From an uncultured Lachnospiraceae bacterium (lineage in GTDB: Bacteria > Bacillota > Clostridia > Lachnospirales > Lachnospiraceae), in contig CALWEE010000014.1 in assembly GCA_944376975.1 (NCBI GenBank), positions 1 to 15,436 of the forward strand: a stretch of DNA of 15,436 nucleotides, written 5' to 3'. Positions 1 through 5,571 of this stretch are shown here, in pieces; the stretch's first letter is position 1; each line of letters starts with the position of its first letter. The notes beneath the pieces were generated by a model, which saw nothing but the letters and a program-made list of their open reading frames with translations, searched no databases and was not told where the DNA came from. Position numbers and translations under genes: made by a program.

Positions 1-150
1 AGCATAGAGACGACCAGCGGATTTTTCGGCGTTGTCATCGATATCAACGGCGACATCCTGGTGGTGGAATTCGGCGGTGACAGACACTGTCGTATCCCGA
101 TGAAAAAAGAAGCGGTCATCAGCATCGAAAAAGCGAAACAGTCGGCGTGA
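1..150 (+). CDS. yajC: YajC, Sec translocase accessory subunit (3' end only)
   Basis: The window opens inside this gene. The last 49 codons are seen, ending in TGA at 148-150. The visible peptide runs from SIETTSGFFGVVIDINGD to a lysine-rich tail ending KAKQSA. This fits the cytoplasmic C-terminal domain of YajC, where a TxxGxxG-like turn is followed by a beta-rich stretch and an I/V-S-I-E end. The N-terminal membrane helix lies outside the window. In the family, YajC associates with SecDF in the SecYEG holotranslocon, and secDF follows about 3.1 kb downstream here. A minus-strand gene now separates it from the rest of the Sec cluster, and a two-way terminator follows eight bases after the stop. 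The call rests on a short fragment plus context. Confidence 0.8.
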   Translation, partial: SIETTSGFFGVVIDINGDILVVEFGGDRHCRIPMKKEAVISIEKAKQSA

Positions 151-157
151 TCCGCTA

Positions 158-189
158 AAAAAGGGCTGTCCTTAGGGACAGCTCTTTTT
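158..189. terminator. Bidirectional intrinsic terminator between yajC and the PHP gene
   Basis: The arms 158-171 and 176-189 pair (GGGCTGTCC with GGACAGCTC, one G-T wobble) and are extended by an A-run facing a T-run. The loop is TTAG at 172-175. Read on the plus strand the stem is followed by Ts, ending yajC. Read on the minus strand it is followed by six Ts, ending the PHP gene. The minus-strand stop codon (172-174) lies inside the loop. Confidence 0.85.
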
Positions 190-1020
190 AATACCCATTT
201 TTTCGAGAAGATCTTCCGGGACAAAAAGGCGGCCGTAGCCTTTTCCGATGGCGATATCCGGTTTGGCGGCGCCGTGGAAATCGGATCCGCCGGACATGAA
301 AAGTCCCTTTTTTTCGGCCAGACGGCGCATGTTCCGTTCATCTTCCGGCGTATGGGTGGAGTAAAAGACTTCCATGGCCTTAAGGCCGTCGGGCTTGAAC
401 TGGTCGATAAAGGTTTCCAGTCCACTTAGGTCAAGCCCGTAGGAAAGGGGATGGGCAAGGACGGGAACGCCTCCCGCCCGGGTGATGATCCGGATCACTT
501 CCGATGGGGATACGGGATCTTTGGGGACATAAAACGGCATATCCGGTCCAAGATAATGGTCAAACACCTCCCGGATGGACGAACAGAAACCGATATCGGT
601 CAGATAGCGGGCGAAATTGGCCCGGGTCAGCACCGCGTCCCCGTCTCTTTGACGCAGTTTTTCCAGCGTGATATCGATGCCGGCCGCCCGCATCTTTCGG
701 ATCATCCCTTCGTTCCGTTTGTCCCTTCGCCTGAGCAGGGAATGGATGGACCGGTCCAAGGTCGGATCGGCCAGGTCAAGGTCGAGCCCGACGATATGGA
801 TGTCTTTTCCTTTATAGTCGCAGGACAGCTCGATGCCCGGTATGACCCGGATATGAAAAAAAGCGGCGGCCTTCATGGCTTCCTGAAGGCCAGCGAGCGT
901 GTCGTGGTCGGTCAGGGCGATGGCGGACAGACCGGCTTTGGCGGCGGCTTCAACGACCTGACAGGGAGTCAGGGTCCCGTCGGAAGCGGTGGAATGGGTA
1001 TGCAGATCGATGGCGTTCAT
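172..1020 (-). CDS. PHP-domain metal-dependent phosphoesterase (YciV/TrpH/RNase AM-like)
   Basis: This 282-residue protein belongs to the PHP family related to E. coli RNase AM (YciV/TrpH) and nucleoside 3',5'-bisphosphate phosphatases. Metal ligands expected of the family are all present: DLHTHS at 5-10 (H7, H9), D14, TDHD at 37-40 (H39), GIE at 62-64 (E64), H75, AHP at 189-191 (H190) and GSDFHG at 245-250 (D247, H249). A helical insertion of about 80-160 lies between the two halves, as in YciV. The ATG at 1018-1020 has AGGAGGG seven bases upstream (1027-1033 on this strand). It is cytosolic, with no signal or membrane segment. The likely activity is hydrolysis of short 5' oligonucleotides or 3'-phosphoadenosine-type nucleotides. 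Substrate cannot be fixed from sequence. It is the only minus-strand gene in the window and interrupts the yajC-to-secDF order. Confidence 0.85.
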   Translation of the reverse strand: MNAIDLHTHSTASDGTLTPCQVVEAAAKAGLSAIALTDHDTLAGLQEAMKAAAFFHIRVIPGIELSCDYKGKDIHIVGLDLDLADPTLDRSIHSLLRRRDKRNEGMIRKMRAAGIDITLEKLRQRDGDAVLTRANFARYLTDIGFCSSIREVFDHYLGPDMPFYVPKDPVSPSEVIRIITRAGGVPVLAHPLSYGLDLSGLETFIDQFKPDGLKAMEVFYSTHTPEDERNMRRLAEKKGLFMSGGSDFHGAAKPDIAIGKGYGRLFVPEDLLEKMGIKKSCP

Positions 1021-1049
1021 TCGTATCCCTCCTATTGTGTATGAAATGT

Positions 1050-1078
1050 ATTATAGCATTTTCTGCCGGGGCAGACCA
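1050..1078 (-). promoter_or_regulatory. Probable sigma-A promoter for the PHP gene, extended -10
   Basis: On the minus strand a perfect TATAAT (1050-1055) is preceded by TGC, giving an extended -10 box. The -35 hexamer at the expected 17-base spacing (1073-1078, TGGTCT) is poor, which the TGn extension can offset. The -10 lies about 30 bases before the start codon. The inverted repeat TCTGCC-GG-GGCAGA (1062-1075) lies across the spacer and -35. Confidence 0.55.
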
Positions 1079-1117
1079 TAAATTGTATAAAAGAAATCGT
1101 GTAAAGGTGAGATCTGG

Positions 1118-1507
1118 GTGAAACGACACTATGTGGAAGCGATCCTCAAGTCTCTTGTCGTCGGCTATTTTCTCACGGCCTTATCGTTGCTTGCGCTGGC
1201 TTTTCTTTTGTACCGGTCCGACCTGACGGAAACGACGGTACGTATCGGCGTGATCGCGGCCTACGGCGCCGCTTCTTTTGCCGGAGGCTGGTACGCGGGA
1301 CGCAAAGTGAAAGAGCAGGAATTTCTCTGGGGAATGGTGGCCGGACTGTCCTATTACCTGGTGCATGTGGTCGTCAGTACGGTGCTTTCCGGGATCATGC
1401 CGGACGGGATCGTGCCCGTACTGTCCATGACGTTGATGTGCGCGGGGAGCGGGATGTTGGGCGGCATGACCTGCCGGACGGGGGAAAAGGGAAAAAAACC
1501 GCTTTAA
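1118..1507 (+). CDS. Small integral membrane protein, TIGR04086-like
   Basis: This 129-residue protein is almost entirely hydrophobic, with four predicted transmembrane helices (roughly 10-32, 41-60, 68-90 and 97-118). A short basic loop (GRKVKEQE, about 61-68) lies between helices two and three, and the C-terminal tail is basic and glycine/lysine rich. Length, helix count and position between yajC and the SCIFF genes match the TIGR04086 family of Clostridia, whose function is not known. The start is a GTG at 1118 with AAAGGTGAG a few bases upstream (about 1103-1111). The next gene has its own promoter, which begins right at this gene's stop. No clear promoter was found for this gene; TATAAA at 1086-1091 is a weak candidate. 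A role with the Sec system or with export of the SCIFF product is only a guess from location. Confidence 0.75.
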   Translation: MKRHYVEAILKSLVVGYFLTALSLLALAFLLYRSDLTETTVRIGVIAAYGAASFAGGWYAGRKVKEQEFLWGMVAGLSYYLVHVVVSTVLSGIMPDGIVPVLSMTLMCAGSGMLGGMTCRTGEKGKKPL

Positions 1508-1531
1508 AAAAAAGCGTGTATATGATATAAT
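1503..1531 (+). promoter_or_regulatory. Sigma-A promoter upstream of scfA, extended -10
   Basis: A perfect TATAAT at 1526-1531 preceded by TGA (extended -10) sits 17 bases after TTTAAA (1503-1508, four of six matches to TTGACA). The -35 overlaps the stop codon of the membrane protein gene. Transcription should start near 1538, leaving a leader of about 57 bases before scfA. This gives the SCIFF operon its own strong promoter. Confidence 0.75.
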
Positions 1532-1594
1532 ACCCACAGTGTGGATCATCATACATACATAAGCTTTACGACTATATCATAAGGAGGGCGAGTC

Positions 1595-1738
1595 ATGAAA
1601 CACATCAAGTCATTGAACACCAGATCTTTAAAGAATTCCATGGTAAAAGGCGGATGCGGTGAATGTCAGACATCCTGCCAGTCAGCCTGCAAAACATCCT
1701 GTACTGTAGGAAATCAGAGCTGTGAGAATAACAAATAA
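1595..1738 (+). CDS. scfA: SCIFF ranthipeptide precursor (six cysteines in forty-five residues)
   Basis: This is a 47-residue peptide, short enough to be missed by gene callers. It starts MKHIKSLNTRSLKNS and carries exactly six cysteines, at 21, 24, 28, 32, 36 and 43, in the C-terminal half. That is the defining pattern of the SCIFF precursor found in nearly all Clostridia. The ATG has a very strong AAGGAGGG site (1581-1588) seven bases... upstream of the codon, consistent with high expression. In characterised homologues (for example C. thermocellum CteA) the radical SAM maturase joins a cysteine to a threonine through a thioether. Cys32 and Thr37 are both present here at the same numbers. 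The N-terminal 20 residues act as leader for maturase recognition. Published work on clostridial ranthipeptides points to a signalling role. The maturase gene follows after a structured 150-base gap. Confidence 0.95.
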   Translation: MKHIKSLNTRSLKNSMVKGGCGECQTSCQSACKTSCTVGNQSCENNK

Positions 1739-1775
1739 TGATCGCCGGAAGTGCTGAGCGCATATTCCGGGATTG

Positions 1776-1866
1776 TAAGCAGCGGTTCAGCCGGTGGGAG
1801 GGACCGCTGCTTATTGCTTGCCATTTCGCGGCAGGCGCATGAAAAACAAAAGCGGTCCGGGACCGC
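1776..1866 (+). promoter_or_regulatory. Paired stem-loops with alternative pairing between scfA and scfB
   Basis: Arm A (1776-1786) and arm B (1803-1813) form a perfect 11-bp stem built on TAAGCAGCGGT. Arms C (1852-1857) and D (1861-1866), GCGGTC and GACCGC, form a second stem ending seven bases before the scfB ribosome site. Arm B (1801-1808) can instead pair over eight bases with C (1851-1858), because GGGACCGC occurs twice (1800-1807 and 1859-1866). No T-run follows either stem, so these are not plain terminators. They more likely stabilise scfA mRNA or set the scfA:scfB ratio. Confidence 0.5.
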
Positions 1867-1888
1867 ATGTCATAAAGGAGCAATGAAC

Positions 1889-3265
1889 GTGATTCATCAA
1901 TATAAAAACAATGGATACAACATTGTGTTGGATGTGAACAGCGGTTCTGTCCATGTGGTGGACGATCTGGTCTACGATCTGATCGCCATATATGAGGATA
2001 CGCCGCGGGAAGAATGCGTTGAGAAACTGTCCGCTTCCTATAAGAAGGAAGATGTACTGGAAGCCATAAAAGAGGTGGAAGAACTCAAAGACGCGGGCTG
2101 CCTGTTCACGGAAGATATTTATGAAGACTATATAACCGATTTTAAGAAACGGCCCACCGTGGTCAAGGCGCTGTGCCTGCACATCGCCCACGACTGCAAC
2201 CTGGCCTGCCGCTATTGTTTCGCGGAGGAAGGGGAATACCATGGCCGCCGGGCGATGATGAGCTATGAAGTGGGCAGAAAAGCCCTGGATTTCCTCATTG
2301 CCCATTCGGGAAACCGGCACAACCTGGAAGTGGACTTTTTCGGCGGCGAACCGCTGATGAATTTTGACGTGGTGCGTAGGCTGGTGGCCTACGGAAGGGA
2401 ACAGGAAAAGATCCACGATAAGCGTTTTCGGTTTACGCTGACCACCAACGGCGTGCTTCTGTCGCCGGAGATCGAAGCGTTCCTCAATAAGGAAATGGCC
2501 AATGTGGTGCTGAGCGTGGACGGACGCAGGGAAGTGCATGATTTCATGCGGCCTTTCAGAGGCGGTAAAGGGAGCTACGACCTGATCATGCCAAAATTTG
2601 TCCATCTGGCCGAAAGCCGGGGACAGAAAGATTATTATGTTCGCGGCACCTTTACCCATTATAATAAAGATTTCGCGGCGGACGTCTTAAGCCTGGCGGA
2701 TATGGGCTTCAAACAGATATCGGTAGAACCTGTCGTCGCCCCGGAATCCGAAGATTACGCCATAACAGAGGCGGATCTTCCGGAGATCATGGAAGAATAC
2801 GACAAACTGGCCCGGGAAATGGTGAAACGGAAAAAGGAAGGGAAAGATTTCAATTTTTTCCATTTCATGATCGACCTGTCCGGAGGCCCGTGCGTGGCCA
2901 AGCGATTGTCCGGCTGCGGTTCCGGGACAGAATATCTGGCGGTCACGCCCTGGGGCGATCTGTATCCCTGCCACCAGTTCGTGGGCGAAGAGGAATACTG
3001 CATGGGCAATGTGGATGAAGGGGTCGTCCGTACGGATATACGGGATGAATTTAAAACGTGCAATGTTTACGCGAAGGAAAAATGTAAAAAATGTTTCGCG
3101 AGATTTTACTGCAGCGGGGGCTGCGCCGCCAACGCTTATCATTTTACCGGCGACATCACAGGGGCTTATGAGATCGGCTGCGAAATGATGCGTAAAAGAG
3201 TGGAATGCGCCATCATGATCAAAGCGGCGGAGGCAGACGCCAGGGAAGGAGTGGACGAAAAGTGA
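1889..3265 (+). CDS. scfB: SCIFF maturase, radical SAM/SPASM thioether-forming enzyme
   Basis: This 458-residue enzyme installs the thioether link(s) in the ScfA peptide using S-adenosylmethionine and iron-sulfur clusters. Residues 1-90 resemble the peptide-recognition (RRE/PqqD-like) region of RiPP maturases. The radical SAM cluster motif is C103-x3-C107-x2-C110, followed by FFGGEPL at 150-156. The C-terminal SPASM part holds cysteines 335, 343, 361, 371, 391, 399, 402, 408, 412 and 431, enough for two auxiliary clusters. I chose GTG at 1889 because AAAGGAG (1874-1880) is then eight bases away and the protein begins VIHQYKNNGYNI, like the family's MIHQYK. The ATG at 1883 is only two bases from the ribosome site, and an in-frame GTG at 1751 would translate the upstream hairpins. 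The end overlaps the secDF start by four bases. Confidence 0.95.
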   Translation: MIHQYKNNGYNIVLDVNSGSVHVVDDLVYDLIAIYEDTPREECVEKLSASYKKEDVLEAIKEVEELKDAGCLFTEDIYEDYITDFKKRPTVVKALCLHIAHDCNLACRYCFAEEGEYHGRRAMMSYEVGRKALDFLIAHSGNRHNLEVDFFGGEPLMNFDVVRRLVAYGREQEKIHDKRFRFTLTTNGVLLSPEIEAFLNKEMANVVLSVDGRREVHDFMRPFRGGKGSYDLIMPKFVHLAESRGQKDYYVRGTFTHYNKDFAADVLSLADMGFKQISVEPVVAPESEDYAITEADLPEIMEEYDKLAREMVKRKKEGKDFNFFHFMIDLSGGPCVAKRLSGCGSGTEYLAVTPWGDLYPCHQFVGEEEYCMGNVDEGVVRTDIRDEFKTCNVYAKEKCKKCFARFYCSGGCAANAYHFTGDITGAYEIGCEMMRKRVECAIMIKAAEADAREGVDEK

Positions 3266-5490
3266 AAAAGAAAAGCAAATGGAAAAAAGTACTGGCGCTT
3301 CTGATCATCATCGCCGTTATCGGCGCGTGCGGCTATGTGGCCATGTTCGGCGCGGGCAACGGCGCCCAGGGCAGCGCGAAGAATATCACGCTGGGCCTGG
3401 ATCTGGCGGGAGGCGTCAGCATAACCTATCAGGCGGATGAGGAGAATCCTTCCGCTGAAGATATGAGCGACACCCGGTATAAACTCCAGAGACGTGTGGA
3501 AGCTTACAGCACGGAAGCGGAGGTCTATCAGGAGGGCAGCAACCGGATCAGCGTGGAGATACCCGGTTATTACGACGCGGAAAAAGTGCTTTCCGAGCTG
3601 GGCAACCCGGGTACAGTGGAATTTTATGAGCCTGCCGATGACGCGTCCGCTGAAAATCAGATCATCCTGAGCATGAATGGCGGGTTCGATCCGGAGGGCT
3701 TTAACCTGGTCATGGACGGCAACGATGTGGCGGACGCCCAGGTCGCCACGGAAAATGACGGTTACGGCAATTCCCAGTACGTGGTCTCCCTCACGCTGAC
3801 AGAGGAGGGGACGGAGAAATTCGCCGAAGCGACGGAACGGAATGTGGGCAATCCCATATACATCGTCTATGACGGCCAGGTGATCAGCGCGCCGACGGTC
3901 AACGAGACGATCTCGGACGGCCAGTGTTCCATATCCGGGGATTTTTCCTACGATTCGGCCAATTCCCTGGCCACATCCATCCGTCTGGGCGCCCTGAAGC
4001 TGAACCTGACAGAGATCCAGTCCAGCGTGGTCGGCGCCAGACTGGGCTATGAAGCGGTGACCACCAGCCTTATGGCCGGCGCCATCGGTCTGGTCATCAT
4101 CATGATCTTCATGATCGCCATCTATCGTATACCGGGACTGGCTTCCGCCATCGCCCTCGTCTTTTACGTGTTCGCCATGCTCCTTCTCCTGAACGGCCTG
4201 GATGTGACCCTGACCCTTCCGGGTATCGCAGGTATCATCCTGTCCATAGGCATGGCGGTCGACGCCAACGTCATCATCTTTACGCGTATAAAAGAAGAGA
4301 TCAGCGCGGGCAAGTCTGTCCTCAACGCGATCCAGGCCGGTTTCCACAAGGCGTTATCCGCCATCCTGGACGGCAATATCACCACGCTCATCGCGGCGGC
4401 GGTGCTGTATCTGATGGGTTCCGGTTCCATCCGTGGCTTTGCCACCACATTGGCGCTGGGCGTTGTCCTGTCCATGTTCACCGCCCTGGCCGTTACACGG
4501 CTCATCCTGTATATTTTCTATGCCCTCGGTCTGGATAAAGAAAAATATTACGGACGGGCGGCGGTCTTTAAAGCCTTTGATTTTGTGGGCAAAAAGAAAT
4601 ATTTTTACGCCATCCCGGCGATCATCCTTGTCGCGGGCGTGATCTTTATGGGCATCAATCACGCAAGCGGCAAAGGCATCCTGAATTACGGGCTGGATTT
4701 TACAGGCGGAACGTCCATGACGGTTCCTTTTAACGAGCAGATCCAGGTCGCCTCCGATGAAGGCAGCGAACTGCTGGCGGCCATCACCGACACGGTGGGC
4801 AGCGGCGACGTCCAGCTTCAAAATGTGCAGGGTTCCAACGATATCATGATCAAGACCCAGACATTGGATCAGGAAACCCGGGACAGCCTGCGCGACATGC
4901 TCTCCCAGCAGTACGGCGTGGACAAGGAGGCGATCACGGAATCCAACGTGAGCGGCGTTGTCAGCGGTGAAATGCAGCGGGACGCGGTGGTATCGGTCAT
5001 CATTGCCGGCATCTGTATGCTCATCTATATCTGGATCCGGTTTAAAGACATCACCTTCGGGGCCAGCGCGGTGCTGGCGCTGCTGCATGACGTGCTCATG
5101 GTGCTCATGCTGTACGCTTTTGTCCGTATTTCTGTCGGCAATACGTTCATCGCCTGTATGCTGACGATCGTCGGATATTCCATCAACGCGACCATCGTCA
5201 TCTTTGACCGTATCCGCGAGAACAGAAAGACCATGAACACGGACGACCTGAAGGCCATCGTGAACGCTTCCATCAATCAGACACTGACACGGAGCATCAA
5301 TACGTCCCTGACCACGTTCATCAGCATCGGCGTGCTGTATATCATGGGCGTGACGTCCATAAGGGAATTCGCGCTCCCGCTGATGGTGGGCATCGTCTGC
5401 GGCGCTTATTCTTCGATCTTTATCTCCGGCACGCTGTGGCATATCATGCAGAGCCGGTTTGGAAAGAAGACGGTCAAAGCGGTCAAATAA
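3262..5490 (+). CDS. secDF: Fused protein-export membrane protein SecDF
   Basis: This 742-residue single chain joins SecD and SecF, which use the proton gradient to help pull secreted proteins out through SecYEG. The SecD half has an N-terminal helix (about 9-28), GLDLAGG at 45-51, a large extracellular P1 region to about 260, and five more helices (about 265-420) with GMAVDANVIIF at 330-340, whose D334 is the expected proton-relay aspartate. The SecF half begins with a helix near 447-465, then GLDFTGG at 478-483, and helices from about 573 to 730 including GYSINATIVIFDRIREN from 638. There alanine 643 replaces the usual SecF aspartate. The start is GTG at 3262, overlapping the scfB stop (GTGA). 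GGAAGGAG lies at 3243-3250. Translational coupling to scfB is likely. No promoter of its own is evident. Confidence 0.95.
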   Translation: MKKKSKWKKVLALLIIIAVIGACGYVAMFGAGNGAQGSAKNITLGLDLAGGVSITYQADEENPSAEDMSDTRYKLQRRVEAYSTEAEVYQEGSNRISVEIPGYYDAEKVLSELGNPGTVEFYEPADDASAENQIILSMNGGFDPEGFNLVMDGNDVADAQVATENDGYGNSQYVVSLTLTEEGTEKFAEATERNVGNPIYIVYDGQVISAPTVNETISDGQCSISGDFSYDSANSLATSIRLGALKLNLTEIQSSVVGARLGYEAVTTSLMAGAIGLVIIMIFMIAIYRIPGLASAIALVFYVFAMLLLLNGLDVTLTLPGIAGIILSIGMAVDANVIIFTRIKEEISAGKSVLNAIQAGFHKALSAILDGNITTLIAAAVLYLMGSGSIRGFATTLALGVVLSMFTALAVTRLILYIFYALGLDKEKYYGRAAVFKAFDFVGKKKYFYAIPAIILVAGVIFMGINHASGKGILNYGLDFTGGTSMTVPFNEQIQVASDEGSELLAAITDTVGSGDVQLQNVQGSNDIMIKTQTLDQETRDSLRDMLSQQYGVDKEAITESNVSGVVSGEMQRDAVVSVIIAGICMLIYIWIRFKDITFGASAVLALLHDVLMVLMLYAFVRISVGNTFIACMLTIVGYSINATIVIFDRIRENRKTMNTDDLKAIVNASINQTLTRSINTSLTTFISIGVLYIMGVTSIREFALPLMVGIVCGAYSSIFISGTLWHIMQSRFGKKTVKAVK

Positions 5491-5499
5491 CATTTAACA

Positions 5500-5540
5500 G
5501 GGGCTGTGGCGCCGGGAATACGATCCCGGGCCGCGGCCCC
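5500..5540 (+). other. Strong GC-rich stem-loop between secDF and recJ
   Basis: Arms 5500-5516 and 5525-5540 pair (GGGGCTGTGGC...GCCGGG against CCCGGGCCGCGGCCCC) with two wobble pairs and one bulge around an eight-base loop. Only TTAT follows, so it is a poor intrinsic terminator. It may instead stabilise the secDF message or reduce readthrough into recJ. Confidence 0.5.
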
Positions 5541-5571
5541 TTATCGATATCAGAAAAGGGCGGGAAAACAA

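Noticed and set aside
1501..1515. Possible terminator GCTTT...AAAGC after the membrane protein gene
   Set aside because: Only an A/T-rich five-base stem, no T-run after it, and it overlaps the scfA promoter.
1751..1888. N-terminal extension of scfB from an in-frame GTG at 1751
   Set aside because: It would translate the inter-gene hairpins, lacks a ribosome site and is absent from the family start. GTG 1889 has a well-placed AAAGGAG and a conserved N-terminus.
3166..4347. Long minus-strand open frame opposite scfB end and secDF (similar cases opposite secDF at 4354-5493 and rel at 8764-10029)
   Set aside because: His/Arg/Asp-rich compositions without domains are typical of the antisense of G+C-biased coding DNA. 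The plus-strand genes are well supported.
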